Origin: Pseudazoarcus sp963975885
GTDB lineage: Bacteria > Pseudomonadota > Gammaproteobacteria > Burkholderiales > Rhodocyclaceae
DNA length: 64,000 bases
Direction: 5' to 3'
Assembly: GCA_963975885.1 (NCBI GenBank)
Contig: CAXBIS010000013.1
Span: 1 to 64,000 of the forward strand
The notes under the pieces: model-generated
Seen by the model: the letters and a program-made list of their open reading frames with translations, nothing else
What the model was told of the DNA's origin: nothing
Databases searched by the model: none
Shown here: positions 19,413 through 28,123 of the stretch, in pieces
How positions within the stretch are numbered: position 1 is the stretch's first letter
Layout: every line of letters starts with the position of its first letter
Translations under genes and position numbers: made by a program

Positions 19413-19769
19413 TCAGGCCGCGGGCGGCTGGCGCGATGGCGCAGTCGCACGTGCATAGAGCAGCACGACGCCAAACAGCGCTGCCGAGAGCACCGCCTCG
19501 ATGATCGCCAGCACGCCACCGATGCCCGGATCCCAGGCGCGCATCACGCCTTCGGTGAAGTACAGCAGGATCAGCATCGACAGCCACTGGAAGGTGTAGC
19601 GCCGCCCCTTGAGCACGCCGAACACGGCAGCGAGCAGCGGCAACACCTTGAGCATCATCCACGAGCCGCCCGGCCGCAGCGGCGCCAGCCAGGCCTCCCA
19701 CAGCACGCACAGCACGATCAGCGCGATCAGCAACATGCTGGCCAGATGGTTGAGCGCGCGCGTACTCAT
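19413..19769 (-). CDS. DUF2069 family membrane protein
   Basis: A 118-residue protein with four predicted membrane helices: LASMLLIALIVLCVLWEAWL, LKVLPLLAAVFGVL, FQWLSMLILLYF and VLAIIEAVLSAALFGVVLLY. It carries the RRYTFQW and YFTEGVMRAW segments typical of DUF2069. The function is unknown. Its ATG overlaps the wrbA stop (ATGA), as in many proteobacteria where the two travel together. Its stop ends two bases from the pssA stop on the other strand, leaving no room for a terminator. Confidence 0.8.
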   Translation of the reverse strand: MSTRALNHLASMLLIALIVLCVLWEAWLAPLRPGGSWMMLKVLPLLAAVFGVLKGRRYTFQWLSMLILLYFTEGVMRAWDPGIGGVLAIIEAVLSAALFGVVLLYARATAPSRQPPAA

Positions 19770-20365
19770 GCGCCCTCCGCGAGTTTGAGTGCGGTGTGCG
19801 CGACACGCCGCCCCAGCGCCGCGGCCAGGCGCCGCTCCTCGTCGCTCAGGCGCGGATCGCCGTCCGCGCCTGCGACGTGGCTCGCGCCGTAGGGCGTGCC
19901 ACCGCTACGCGTGGTGCTCAGGTCATCCTCGGTATACGGCAGACCGACGATCAGTGCGCCGTGGTGCAGCAAGGGCAGCATCATCGTCAGCAAGGTGCTC
20001 TCCTGCCCACCGTGCAGACTGCCCGTGGACGTGAACACGCCGGCCGGCTTGCCCGCCAGCGTGCCGTTGACCCAGGCGCCGGCCAGACTGTCGATGAAGT
20101 ACTTCATCGGCGCAGCCATGTTGCCGAAGCGCGTCGGGCTGCCCAGCACCAGGCCCGCACACTCGTCGAGATCGCGCACTTCGACGTAGGGTGGCCCGTC
20201 GGCGGGCACCTCGTCCTCGACCGCCTCGCACACGGTCGAGACCCTGGGGACCGTGCGCACGCGCGCACTTGCGCCGGGCACCTCGTGGATGCCGCGCGCG
20301 ACCTCTTCGGCAAGCGCGCGTACGGAACCGCGATGGCTGTAGTACAGAACGAGAATTTCCTTCAT
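19766..20365 (-). CDS. wrbA: NAD(P)H:quinone oxidoreductase, WrbA family
   Basis: A flavodoxin-like FMN protein of 199 residues that reduces quinones by two electrons and guards against redox cycling. The FMN loop YYSHRGSVRALAEEV lies near residue 8. LVLGSPTRFGNMAAPMKYFID lies near 71 and FTSTGSLHGGQEST near 107. PYGASHVAG follows. The ATG at 20365 gives the normal N-terminus MKEILVLYYS. It is divergent from rpsP. Confidence 0.92.
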   Translation of the reverse strand: MKEILVLYYSHRGSVRALAEEVARGIHEVPGASARVRTVPRVSTVCEAVEDEVPADGPPYVEVRDLDECAGLVLGSPTRFGNMAAPMKYFIDSLAGAWVNGTLAGKPAGVFTSTGSLHGGQESTLLTMMLPLLHHGALIVGLPYTEDDLSTTRSGGTPYGASHVAGADGDPRLSDEERRLAAALGRRVAHTALKLAEGA

Positions 20366-20429
20366 GATCCGGCCACATTCTTCAGTGGCGGCGATTATAC
20401 GCGAGCCCCGCCGGATGCCGTTCGCGACC

Positions 20430-20458
20430 TTGCTTGACGGCAGGGAATCCGATATATT
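20430..20458 (+). promoter_or_regulatory. Probable sigma-70 promoter of the rpsP operon
   Basis: TTGCTT (20430-20435) is followed after 17 bases by TATATT (20453-20458), 36 bases before the rpsP ATG. A TTGACG at 20434 is a stronger -35 word but is spaced only 13-15 bases from a -10. Confidence 0.5.
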
Positions 20459-20493
20459 GTCGCGTTTTCCGATTTCATTTTCAGGACACCCCA

Positions 20494-20742
20494 ATGGTCG
20501 TCATTCGTCTTGCCCGTGGTGGCGCCAAGAAGCGCCCGTTCTTCAACATCGTCGCAGCCGACAAGCGCGACCGTCGCGATGGTCGCTTCATCGAGCGCGT
20601 GGGTTACTACAACCCGGTCGCCTCCGAGAAGGAACAGGCCATCGTGATCAACGCCGCGCGTCTCGAGCACTGGGTGAGCAACGGCGCCCGGGTCTCCGAC
20701 ACCGTCGCCCGTCTGGTCAAGCAGGCCTCGAAGGCAGCCTGA
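20494..20742 (+). CDS. rpsP: 30S ribosomal protein S16
   Basis: A small-subunit ribosomal protein of 82 residues. The N-terminus MVVIRLARGGAKKRPFF and the internal RDGRFIERVGYYNPVA are diagnostic. It is the first gene of the conserved rpsP-rimM-trmD-rplS operon, preceded by its own promoter in the wrbA-rpsP divergent region. Confidence 0.98.
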   Translation: MVVIRLARGGAKKRPFFNIVAADKRDRRDGRFIERVGYYNPVASEKEQAIVINAARLEHWVSNGARVSDTVARLVKQASKAA

Positions 20743-20755
20743 GGCTGCCCGCATC

Positions 20756-21265
20756 ATGATGGTCATGGGGCGCATCGTCGCCCCGTTCGGCATCAAGGGC
20801 TGGCTACGCATCCAGCCCTTCGGGGACGATCCGCAATCCTGGGCAGAAATGCCGCAGTGGTGGATTTCGCCCGATGATGACGCGCCGGAATCGGCGTGGC
20901 GGCCGGTCGAGTTGACCGCCTGCAAGCCGCATGGCACCGGTCTGGTCGCGAGCTTTCGCGAAGCCCCCGACCGCAACGCAGCCGAAGCACTCAAGGGCTG
21001 GTATGTCGCCGCACCACGCGAAGCCATGCCCGATCCGGGCGAGCAGACCTACTATTGGGAAGACCTGACCGGCCTGTCCGTGGTCAACCGCGAAGGCGAG
21101 GCACTGGGTCGGGTCGCGGGCCTGCTGAGTACCGGCGCACACGAGGTGTTGCGCGTGGTCGATGCGGATGACACCGAGCGGCTGATCCCCTTTGTCGAGG
21201 CCTACGTGCCCGAGGTCGACCTGGAAGCCAGCCGCATCACGGTCGACTGGCAGCGCGACTGGTGA
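20756..21265 (+). CDS. rimM: Ribosome maturation factor RimM
   Basis: RimM binds S19 and helps mature the 30S head. The 169-residue protein has the N-terminal RimM domain (GRIVAPFGIKGWLRIQPF) and the C-terminal PRC barrel (YYWEDLTGLSVV near residue 99, LIPFVEAYVPEVDLEA near 143). It is 13 bases after rpsP, and its stop overlaps the trmD GTG. Alternative starts at neighbouring ATG codons would change only a few residues. Confidence 0.96.
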   Translation: MMVMGRIVAPFGIKGWLRIQPFGDDPQSWAEMPQWWISPDDDAPESAWRPVELTACKPHGTGLVASFREAPDRNAAEALKGWYVAAPREAMPDPGEQTYYWEDLTGLSVVNREGEALGRVAGLLSTGAHEVLRVVDADDTERLIPFVEAYVPEVDLEASRITVDWQRDW

Positions 21266-22050
21266 ACAGCATGGACGCCGGCGTCACATCCCGTCGTTAC
21301 GACGTCGTGACGCTTTTTCCGGAGATGTTCGCCGCACTGACCGGCAGCGGCATCACGCGCCGCGCGCTAGAGCGTGCGCTGTTCGGTCTGGGTTTGCACA
21401 ACCCGCGCGACTTCGCTCACGACGCGCACCGCACGGTCGACGACCGACCCTACGGTGGCGGCCCCGGCATGGTGATGATGCCGGGCCCGCTGGAAGCGGC
21501 GATCGGTGCCGCACGAGCCGATCAGGCCGCCGCGATCGGCACACCGGGTCGCGTGATCTGCCTGTCACCGCAGGGACAGCCGCTGGATCACGCGAAGGTC
21601 ATGGAATTGGCCGCGCAGCCGGGATTCGTGCTGCTGTGCGGGCGCTATGAAGGCATCGACCAGCGCGTCATCGACGCCTGCGTCGACGAGGAGATCTCGC
21701 TCGGCGACTTCGTGCTGTCAGGCGGCGAACTGGCGGCGATGGTGGTCCTCGACGCGGTGATCCGGCAATTGCCGGGGGCACTCAACGACGACGACTCGGC
21801 GCAGGAGGACTCCTTCGTCGACGGGCTGCTCGATTGTCCGCACTACACGCGCCCGGACGTCTATAATGGCGCCCGCGTTCCGGACGTGCTGCTCTCGGGC
21901 AACCATGCGGCGATCCGCCGCTGGCGGCTCAAGCAATCGCTGGGCAGGACCTGGTTGCTGCGCCCCGAACTGATCGCGGCGCGCGAGCTGAGCCGGGAAG
22001 AATCAAAACTGCTTGAGGAATTCAGGCAGGAACGCAAGGAGCACGGATGA
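21262..22050 (+). CDS. trmD: tRNA (guanine-N1)-methyltransferase
   Basis: TrmD makes m1G37 in tRNAs, which prevents +1 frameshifts, using SAM bound in a trefoil knot. VVTLFPEMFAAL lies near residue 16. RTVDDRPYGGGPGMVMMPGPL follows near 58, CGRYEGIDQRVID near 128 and the knot segment SLGDFVLSGGELAAM near 146. At 262 residues it is full length. GTG 21262 overlaps the rimM stop; ATG 21271 is the alternative and gives the more usual N-terminus. Confidence 0.96.
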   Translation: MNSMDAGVTSRRYDVVTLFPEMFAALTGSGITRRALERALFGLGLHNPRDFAHDAHRTVDDRPYGGGPGMVMMPGPLEAAIGAARADQAAAIGTPGRVICLSPQGQPLDHAKVMELAAQPGFVLLCGRYEGIDQRVIDACVDEEISLGDFVLSGGELAAMVVLDAVIRQLPGALNDDDSAQEDSFVDGLLDCPHYTRPDVYNGARVPDVLLSGNHAAIRRWRLKQSLGRTWLLRPELIAARELSREESKLLEEFRQERKEHG

Positions 22051-22165
22051 ACCACCCTGCTCCGCAACAAGGGCTGGACACAGCCGAACCAAACCGCTTG
22101 CATCAGGCATGGGCCTGCTCTGCACGCAAGGCCGACACAGGCCATAGAAGAAACGGAGTGAAGCA

Positions 22166-22552
22166 ATGAACTTGATCCAGCAACTCGAGCAGGAAGAGAT
22201 CGCCCGCCTGTCCGAAGGCAAGACGATTCCCGAATTCGGCCCCGGCGACACCGTCGTCGTGCAGGTCAAGGTCGTCGAGGGCACGCGCGAGCGCCTGCAG
22301 GCCTACGAAGGTGTCGTGATTTCCAAGCGCAACCGCGGCCTGAACTCGTCGTTCATCGTGCGCAAGATCTCGTCCGGCGAGGGTGTCGAGCGTACCTTCC
22401 AGACCTACTCGCCGCTGGTCGCCAGCATCGACGTCAAGCGTCGTGGCGACGTGCGTCGCGCCAAGCTCTACTACCTGCGTCAGCGCTCGGGCAAGTCCGC
22501 GCGCATCAAGGAAAAGCTCAACTTCAAGAACAAGGCCAACAAGGCCTCGTGA
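22166..22552 (+). CDS. rplS: 50S ribosomal protein L19
   Basis: A large-subunit protein of 128 residues at the 30S-50S interface. RLSEGKTIPEFGPGDTVVV, the YEGVVISKRNRGLNSSF core and the basic KLYYLRQRSGKSARIKEKL end are typical. A GGAGTG site precedes ATG by 6 bases. A 115-base gap separates it from trmD, and a strong terminator follows, so it ends the operon. Confidence 0.98.
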   Translation: MNLIQQLEQEEIARLSEGKTIPEFGPGDTVVVQVKVVEGTRERLQAYEGVVISKRNRGLNSSFIVRKISSGEGVERTFQTYSPLVASIDVKRRGDVRRAKLYYLRQRSGKSARIKEKLNFKNKANKAS

Positions 22553-22590
22553 GCCCTTCCGCCGGTCCGCACGACCGGCGCGACGCAGAC

Positions 22591-22624
22591 AAAAAAGGAC
22601 TTCCCCCGGGAAGTCCTTTTTTTT
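22591..22624. terminator. Bidirectional Rho-independent terminator
   Basis: AAAAAAGGACTTCCC-CC-GGGAAGTCCTTTTTTTT is a perfect stem flanked by an A run and a T run. It serves rplS on the plus strand and lptG on the minus strand. Confidence 0.95.
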
Positions 22625-22645
22625 GCCCTTGGTGCCCGAGCGCGT

Positions 22646-23731
22646 TCAGCGTCGCTCCACGCGGATCAGCATGTAGGTGGCGGCGAGCAGGAACAGCATC
22701 GACGGCGTGATCGCCGCCAGTGCCGGTGGCCAGGCATTGATCACACCGAGGTTGCCGAACAGACCGTTGAGCAGGTGAAAGCCCACGCCCAGCATCACGC
22801 CCAAAAAGACCTTGACGCTCACGCCCCCCATGCGGTCGTGCCCCAGCGCGAACGGCAACGCGAGCAGCATCATCACCAGCACCGCGAGCGGATAGGTCAG
22901 CTTCTTCCACAGCGCGATCTCGAAACGCTGGGTCTCCTGGCTGTTCTCCGCCAGGTGACGGATGTAGGTAAACAGCGCCGTGACCGACATGCGCTCGGGC
23001 GCGACCATCAGCACCGAGAGCACCTCGGGAGTCAATTGCGAGCGCCACTCGAAGCCGGGCAACTCGACCACCTCGACCGAATCGCCGAGAAAACGGGTCT
23101 CGACGACTTCCTCGAGTTGCCACAGGCTCTCGTCCGCATCGTAACGACCGCTGCGCGCCACGCTGACCTTGTCCAGCGCCCGGCGCTCGTCGAACTCGTA
23201 GATGCTCACACCCAGCATCGTGCCGTCCGGGAACACCGTGGCGATGTTCACGAAGTTGGCGCCGTCCTTGACCCACAAACCCGAGCGCAAACGGTTCGAC
23301 ACGCTCGATCCGGTCGCTTCCAGCTTCCACTGCTGCGCCGCACGTTCGGCCGGAGGCGCGACGTACTCGCCGATGAGGAAGGTCGCGACAACGAACAACA
23401 TGCCGACTGCCGCGAGGATCCGCAGAATGCCCGCGATCGACAGACCCGAAGCGCGCATCACGGTAATCTCGGAATGTCGCGCGAAGGTCGTGAGCACGTA
23501 CAGCGTGGTGATCAGCACCACCACCGGCAGCAGCTCGTAGATGCGACCCGGCAGGATCAGCACCACAAAGACGAAGGCCTCCCACACGCCGTAGCCGCCG
23601 CGACCGATGCCGTCGAGCTCGTTGACGAAATCGAAGAACGCAAACAGGCCCAGGAAGGCAACCATCACGCTGGCACTGGCGACCAGAATCTCGCGCCCGA
23701 TGTGTCGGGTCAGGATCGACAGGCGCTTCAT
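22646..23731 (-). CDS. lptG: LPS export ABC transporter permease LptG
   Basis: An inner-membrane permease of the LptB2FG transporter, which extracts LPS and passes it to LptC. Residues 1-100 hold three membrane helices, with the first charged loop FFDFVNELDGIG and the coupling-helix region RHSEITVMRASGLSI. A periplasmic beta-jellyroll of about 180 residues follows, then three C-terminal helices. The ATG at 23731 overlaps the lptF stop as ATGA, so the two are translated together. 361 residues is the normal size. Confidence 0.95.
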   Translation of the reverse strand: MKRLSILTRHIGREILVASASVMVAFLGLFAFFDFVNELDGIGRGGYGVWEAFVFVVLILPGRIYELLPVVVLITTLYVLTTFARHSEITVMRASGLSIAGILRILAAVGMLFVVATFLIGEYVAPPAERAAQQWKLEATGSSVSNRLRSGLWVKDGANFVNIATVFPDGTMLGVSIYEFDERRALDKVSVARSGRYDADESLWQLEEVVETRFLGDSVEVVELPGFEWRSQLTPEVLSVLMVAPERMSVTALFTYIRHLAENSQETQRFEIALWKKLTYPLAVLVMMLLALPFALGHDRMGGVSVKVFLGVMLGVGFHLLNGLFGNLGVINAWPPALAAITPSMLFLLAATYMLIRVERR

Positions 23732-24816
23732 GCCCGGGCCCTCCACGCGCGCCAGAACGGCGAGATCGACAGCCGCCGGTAGAACAGCAGCGCGAGCACG
23801 CCGAGCATCAACAGGTGCGGCATCAGCACTGCCGTCCAGAACCCCATGCGTTCCTGCGAAACCCAGGCGTCGACGATATTGATCGCATTGCTATAGACCA
23901 GATAGGCGAGCAGCGCGAAGATGAAGTTTGCCCCGCGACCGGCGCGCGGGTTGACGAAGGACAGCGGAATTGCCAGCAAGGAGAGCAGCAGTGCGGCCAG
24001 CGGCAGGTTGATGCGCGCGGACAGCTCGCCGAGCTGGTTCGATGCGCGCTGTTGCATCAGTTCGACCGTGGAAGTCGAACGCGCCCGCACCGCCGGACTC
24101 GCGACGCGGCGCTGGTCGACGAGAATCTCGTAGCGATCGAACTCGATGACCTTGTAGGCGGCCGAGCCCGGCACGCCATCATAGCGACGTCCGTCCTCGA
24201 GCACGACGAAACGGTCGCCGCGCTCGTCGCTGCGGATGAAACCCTGCGCGGAAGCCACGACGCTGACGCTGTCGCCCTCGATCGAATGCACGAACACGTT
24301 GCGCAACTTGCCGTCCTCACCCGCACCGACCTCGACGAAGAACACGCGCTGTTCGTTGGACGATTCACGGAACACCCCGGGGGCCACACGCGTGGTGTCG
24401 TCGCGGCTTTCGAGCTGCGTGCGGAACTCCTCGGTCTTGAACTCCGCCCACGGGGTGACGAACAGCGTCATCGCTGCGATCACCAGCGCGGCCGGCACGG
24501 CAAACTGCAGCACGGGACGGATGAACGCGGTCAGCGGCAGACCCGAGGCGAACCACACCACCATCTCGGAATCGCGATAGCAACGCGAGAGCGTGATCAA
24601 TACGGCCGAACACAGGGTGAGCGTGAGCACCACCGGCAGATACCCCAGCGCACCGAAACCGATCAGCGCAAACACCGCATCGGGCGGCACGCGCCCGCCC
24701 GCGGCCTGACCGAGCATGCGGATCAGAACCACGCTGATGAGGATCGCGAACAGCGCGACGAACATGGCCGCCGCGGTGGCGCGGAATTCGCGCTGGATCG
24801 CCGAGCGGAAGATCAT
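23728..24816 (-). CDS. lptF: LPS export ABC transporter permease LptF
   Basis: The partner permease of LptG. Six membrane helices in a 3+3 layout surround a periplasmic jellyroll at about residues 110-255. The coupling segment CYRDSEMVVWFASGLPL near residue 84 contacts the LptB ATPase. The C-terminal YLVYSNAINIVDAWV is characteristic. ATG 24816 gives MIFRSAIQRE, the family start; an in-frame ATG 45 bases upstream is less likely. It is divergent from pepA, a conserved arrangement. Confidence 0.95.
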   Translation of the reverse strand: MIFRSAIQREFRATAAAMFVALFAILISVVLIRMLGQAAGGRVPPDAVFALIGFGALGYLPVVLTLTLCSAVLITLSRCYRDSEMVVWFASGLPLTAFIRPVLQFAVPAALVIAAMTLFVTPWAEFKTEEFRTQLESRDDTTRVAPGVFRESSNEQRVFFVEVGAGEDGKLRNVFVHSIEGDSVSVVASAQGFIRSDERGDRFVVLEDGRRYDGVPGSAAYKVIEFDRYEILVDQRRVASPAVRARSTSTVELMQQRASNQLGELSARINLPLAALLLSLLAIPLSFVNPRAGRGANFIFALLAYLVYSNAINIVDAWVSQERMGFWTAVLMPHLLMLGVLALLFYRRLSISPFWRAWRARA

Positions 24817-24917
24817 CTCGCCGTGGATTCCTGGGGAGCGGAAACGCTTGGACAAGCGCAACCGACGGGACGTGCTGGCATCGGCAACCTTCGGACTTCA
24901 GAGCGTGCGAGGGGTTT

Positions 24918-24946
24918 TTGACGGCCCCGTCGCGCACGGCCATAAT
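24918..24946 (+). promoter_or_regulatory. Sigma-70 promoter of pepA
   Basis: TTGACG (24918-24923), a 17-base spacer and CATAAT (24941-24946) lie 38 bases before the pepA ATG. It is among the best promoter matches in the window. Confidence 0.65.
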
Positions 24947-24984
24947 CGACCGCATCATCGAACGGGGAACACAAGGAAAACGCG

Positions 24985-26478
24985 ATGGAATTTACCATAA
25001 AGACCGGCAGCCCGACCAAGCTCGCCACCGGCGCGCTCGTCGTCGCCACCTTCGTCGACGGCGGCACGCCCGAGGCGGCATTCGCCGTGGCCGACGAAGC
25101 CTGCGGCGGCAAGCTCGCAGCGCTGGTCAAGCGCGGGGACCTCGACGAACGCGCCGGATCACTCCTGGTGGTGCCCGACCCGAGCGGCTGCAAGGCCGAA
25201 CGCGTCGTCGTCGTGAGCCTCGGGCAGCGTGACGAATTCGGCGACAAGCCCTGGCGCGACGCGGTCTCGGCCGTTGCGAAGTGGCTCGCCAACGGTCCGG
25301 CGGCGACCGCGGCCGTCACGCTGGCCGACGCCGTCCCGCCGGGGCGCGACATGGCCTGGGCCATGCAGCAGACCGCGCGTATCCTCGCCGATGCCACCTA
25401 CCGCTACGAAACCACGCGCAGCAAACCCAAAGAGAGCCGCCGTCGCGGTGCTGCAAGCGTCGACCTGCTCACCCGTCACAAGTCGAGTCAGGCGCTCAAG
25501 GACGCCGTCGCGCAAGGGCGCGCAATCGCCGAGGGCATGGCGCTGACCAGGGAACTGGGCAACCTGCCCGGTAACCTGTGCACGCCGACCCATCTGGCCG
25601 AGACGGCGCAGGCACTCGGGCGCGAGTTCAAGTTCAAGGTCGACGTGCTCGAGCGCAAGGACATGGAAAAGCTCGGCATGAACTCGATGTTGTCGGTGGC
25701 TCGCGGCTCGCACCAGCCGCCCAAGTTCATCGTCATGCACTACAAGGGAGGCAAGGCCAAGGACAAGCCCCTGGTGCTCGTCGGCAAGGGCATCACCTTC
25801 GACACCGGCGGCATCTCGCTGAAGCCGGCGCCCGAGATGGACGAGATGAAGTACGACATGTGCGGCGCGGCCAGCGTGCTCGGCACCTTCCGCACGCTGG
25901 CACGCCTCGGGCTACCGATCAACGTCGTCGGCATCATCCCGACCACCGAGAACATGCCCGGCGGCAACGCCACCAAGCCCGGCGATGTCGTCACCTCGAT
26001 GAGCGGCCAGACCATCGAGATCCTCAACACCGACGCAGAAGGCCGGCTGGTGCTGTGCGACGCGCTGACCTATGCCGAGCGCTTCAAGCCGGCCGCGGTG
26101 ATCGACGTCGCGACGCTCACCGGCGCGGTGATCATCGCGCTGGGCAAGATTCCTTCGGGACTGATGGCGAACGACGACGCGCTCGCCGACGAACTGCTCG
26201 CCTGCGGCCAGCGCTCGGGCGATCGCGCCTGGCGCCTCCCCATCTGGGACGACTACCAGGAACTGCTCAAGAGCAATTTCGCCGACATGGGCAACATCGG
26301 CGGGCGCGGCGCCGGCTCGATCACCGCCGCGTGCTTTCTCGCGCGCTATGCCAAGACCTACAAGTGGGCGCATCTGGACATCGCCGGCACGGCCTGGGTT
26401 TCGGGCGAGGCCAAGGGCGCGACGGGGCGTCCGGTGCCGCTGCTGTCGGAATTCCTGATCGGCCGCAGCAAGGGCTGA
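24985..26478 (+). CDS. pepA: Leucyl aminopeptidase (M17)
   Basis: A cytosolic hexameric di-metal aminopeptidase; in some bacteria it also binds DNA. The 497-residue protein has the N-terminal macro-like domain and the C-terminal catalytic domain. The latter shows GKGITFDTGGISLKP near residue 263 with the catalytic Lys and a metal Asp, and the signature NTDAEGRLVL near 350. An AAGG site precedes the ATG by 9 bases. pepA-holC-valS is the classical proteobacterial order. Confidence 0.96.
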   Translation: MEFTIKTGSPTKLATGALVVATFVDGGTPEAAFAVADEACGGKLAALVKRGDLDERAGSLLVVPDPSGCKAERVVVVSLGQRDEFGDKPWRDAVSAVAKWLANGPAATAAVTLADAVPPGRDMAWAMQQTARILADATYRYETTRSKPKESRRRGAASVDLLTRHKSSQALKDAVAQGRAIAEGMALTRELGNLPGNLCTPTHLAETAQALGREFKFKVDVLERKDMEKLGMNSMLSVARGSHQPPKFIVMHYKGGKAKDKPLVLVGKGITFDTGGISLKPAPEMDEMKYDMCGAASVLGTFRTLARLGLPINVVGIIPTTENMPGGNATKPGDVVTSMSGQTIEILNTDAEGRLVLCDALTYAERFKPAAVIDVATLTGAVIIALGKIPSGLMANDDALADELLACGQRSGDRAWRLPIWDDYQELLKSNFADMGNIGGRGAGSITAACFLARYAKTYKWAHLDIAGTAWVSGEAKGATGRPVPLLSEFLIGRSKG

Positions 26479-26483
26479 GCGCA

Positions 26484-26924
26484 ATGTCGCGGATCCAGTT
26501 CTATCACAACACCGAGGATCCGCTGGCGCTCGCCTGCGAACTGACCACGCGCGCGGTCGCGGGCGGGCGGCGTGTTGCACTGCGCATGTCGGACGCCGAT
26601 GCGGCGCGGCGCATCGACCAGTTGCTGTGGAGTTTCGACCAGCTCGCCTTCGTGCCGCATGTGGCCGTCGACAGCCCGCTCGCGGGCGAGACGCCGGTGG
26701 TCATCGCGGTGGCCGGCGCACCGGCCCCGTGGCCCGAGCACGACCTGCTGTTCAATCTGGCCGAGGACGTGGCCGCGGATTTCGCCGAGTTTCGTACCGT
26801 GGTCGAAATCGTGGGCCGCGACGAGGCTTCGAAGCAACCCGCGCGCGCACGCTGGATGCACTACAAGCAGGCCGGGCATCCGCTCAAGGCCTTCGATTCC
26901 GAGCGACGGGAGGCCATCGCATGA
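26484..26924 (+). CDS. holC: DNA polymerase III chi subunit
   Basis: HolC binds SSB and, with psi, links the clamp loader to SSB-coated DNA. The 146-residue protein shows the family N-terminus IQFYHN, then CELTTRAVAGGRRVAL, a DxLLWSFD-like segment (IDQLLWSFDQLAFVPH) and LFNLAEDVAADFAEF. It begins 5 bases after pepA and overlaps the next gene by ATGA. Confidence 0.93.
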   Translation: MSRIQFYHNTEDPLALACELTTRAVAGGRRVALRMSDADAARRIDQLLWSFDQLAFVPHVAVDSPLAGETPVVIAVAGAPAPWPEHDLLFNLAEDVAADFAEFRTVVEIVGRDEASKQPARARWMHYKQAGHPLKAFDSERREAIA

Positions 26925-27352
26925 ATGCCGATGACGACCGCGAATTGTCCGAAGCCGACCGCCTGCTGCGCCGCGCCGACGCGCTGCTGCAACGCCATCG
27001 CGTGCTTGAGGAAGACGACGATCTGCCACTGGTGACCGACATCGTCGACGATCTGCCGCCCGAGGCGCCGCAGCCCCTTCTGCCCGATCCGGCGCCCGCA
27101 CCGCGCGACGACCCGGCCGCGCGGATCGCGCAAGCCGAACGCCTGGTTGAAATCGATACCGTGGTCCAGCGCGCCATCGAAGCCTGGGTGGCTGCCGAAC
27201 TGCCGGCCATCATCGAGCGCGAGTTGTCGCTGGCGGCGGACCGGCTGCACGAGGAAACCGTCGCCCACCTGCGCGCAACGCTGCTCCCGCGGCTGTCCGA
27301 ACATATCTCCGAACGACTCGGCTCCGCCACGGACCCGGTCACGCGCGGCTGA
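26921..27352 (+). CDS. Conserved-position protein of unknown function between holC and valS
   Basis: A 143-residue acidic protein, not recognised as a named family. The first half is predicted disordered and rich in Asp, Glu and Pro (DDDLPLVTDIVDDLPPEAP). The second half is helical (IAQAERLVEIDTVVQRAIEA, then LPAIIERELSLAADRLHEET). The ATGA overlap with holC implies coupling. The last 14 bases overlap the converging KDO-kinase-like gene. Small acidic proteins at this place occur in betaproteobacteria; no function is claimed. Confidence 0.7.
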   Translation: MNADDDRELSEADRLLRRADALLQRHRVLEEDDDLPLVTDIVDDLPPEAPQPLLPDPAPAPRDDPAARIAQAERLVEIDTVVQRAIEAWVAAELPAIIERELSLAADRLHEETVAHLRATLLPRLSEHISERLGSATDPVTRG

Positions 27353-27977
27353 ATGCCTCCTCATGGGTAGCAAGCAGCGCTGCCCAGTCGTCGTCATCGA
27401 ACAAGGCCTGGCGGCGGCGCAATTGATCCAGATCCCGCCGCGCGGCGCCCCAGCGCGCCAGCAATCGCGGGCGCATCTTTTCCAGGTCGATCAGCGCGAC
27501 CGCGAATCCGTCGCCCTCGCCCCGCGCCATCACGTGTTTGTCGTACAGGCTGCTGTGTTGCAGATGCGCCCGATGCAGCCGCCCGAGCATTTCCCCGACT
27601 GCCTGCGCGAGACGGCGGCGACGCGGCGATTCCAGAGCGCCCCAGCCGGCCAGATCGACGAAACCGATCAACTCCTCGGTGACAAGTACCGCCTCGTCAC
27701 CGTCGGAGCTCGCGCGCACGGCGTGAAAGACCGGCGTCGGCGCGGCCACCCCGATGCGCGCCAGCCGATTGAGGTAGTGCCATTCGCGACTCGCGGTGGG
27801 CCAGCCCAGTGGGTGGGAAAGCGTGCGGCAGCGGTGATTGAGCTGACGCTTCACGTAGAACATGCGTCCATCGAGACGCACCCGCATCATGCCGCTCCAG
27901 CCGCTGCGGCGGCGATTGGGTTCCTCGACCCATTCGCCGTCCACGTTCCACCAGAAATCAAAATCGCGCTCGCTCAT
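27339..27977 (-). CDS. Lipopolysaccharide kinase, InaA/KdkA-like
   Basis: A 212-residue protein-kinase-fold enzyme. FYVKRQLNHR near residue 40 carries the ATP-binding Lys. REWHYLNRLARIGVAAP and LVTEELIGFVDL form the N-lobe and hinge. The catalytic loop HSSLYDKHVMA near 141 and the metal motif ALIDLEKMRP near 161 are intact. Relatives phosphorylate KDO or heptose in the LPS core at the cytosolic face. That substrate is a family inference, supported by LPS genes nearby. I chose ATG 27977 over an upstream extension of 31 residues with no family sequence. Confidence 0.8.
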   Translation of the reverse strand: MSERDFDFWWNVDGEWVEEPNRRRSGWSGMMRVRLDGRMFYVKRQLNHRCRTLSHPLGWPTASREWHYLNRLARIGVAAPTPVFHAVRASSDGDEAVLVTEELIGFVDLAGWGALESPRRRRLAQAVGEMLGRLHRAHLQHSSLYDKHVMARGEGDGFAVALIDLEKMRPRLLARWGAARRDLDQLRRRQALFDDDDWAALLATHEEAFSRA

Positions 27978-28085
27978 CACTCGTCCCGTCGGGCAAGGAC
28001 GTGATGCTAGCAGAGCGCGGATCGCACGCAGCTCAATCCATCGCGAGCTTCCCCGTCCCTGGCCGGCCAATGGCCGTCAATCCGT

Positions 28086-28091
28086 TATAAT
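28086..28091 (+). promoter_or_regulatory. Consensus -10 box upstream of valS
   Basis: A perfect TATAAT lies 32 bases before the valS ATG. No good -35 is seen at 16-18 bases upstream, so it may be an activated promoter or depend on other contacts. Confidence 0.45.
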
Positions 28092-28123
28092 TTGTGCTTT
28101 TTCGCCGAGCACACAAGCACATC

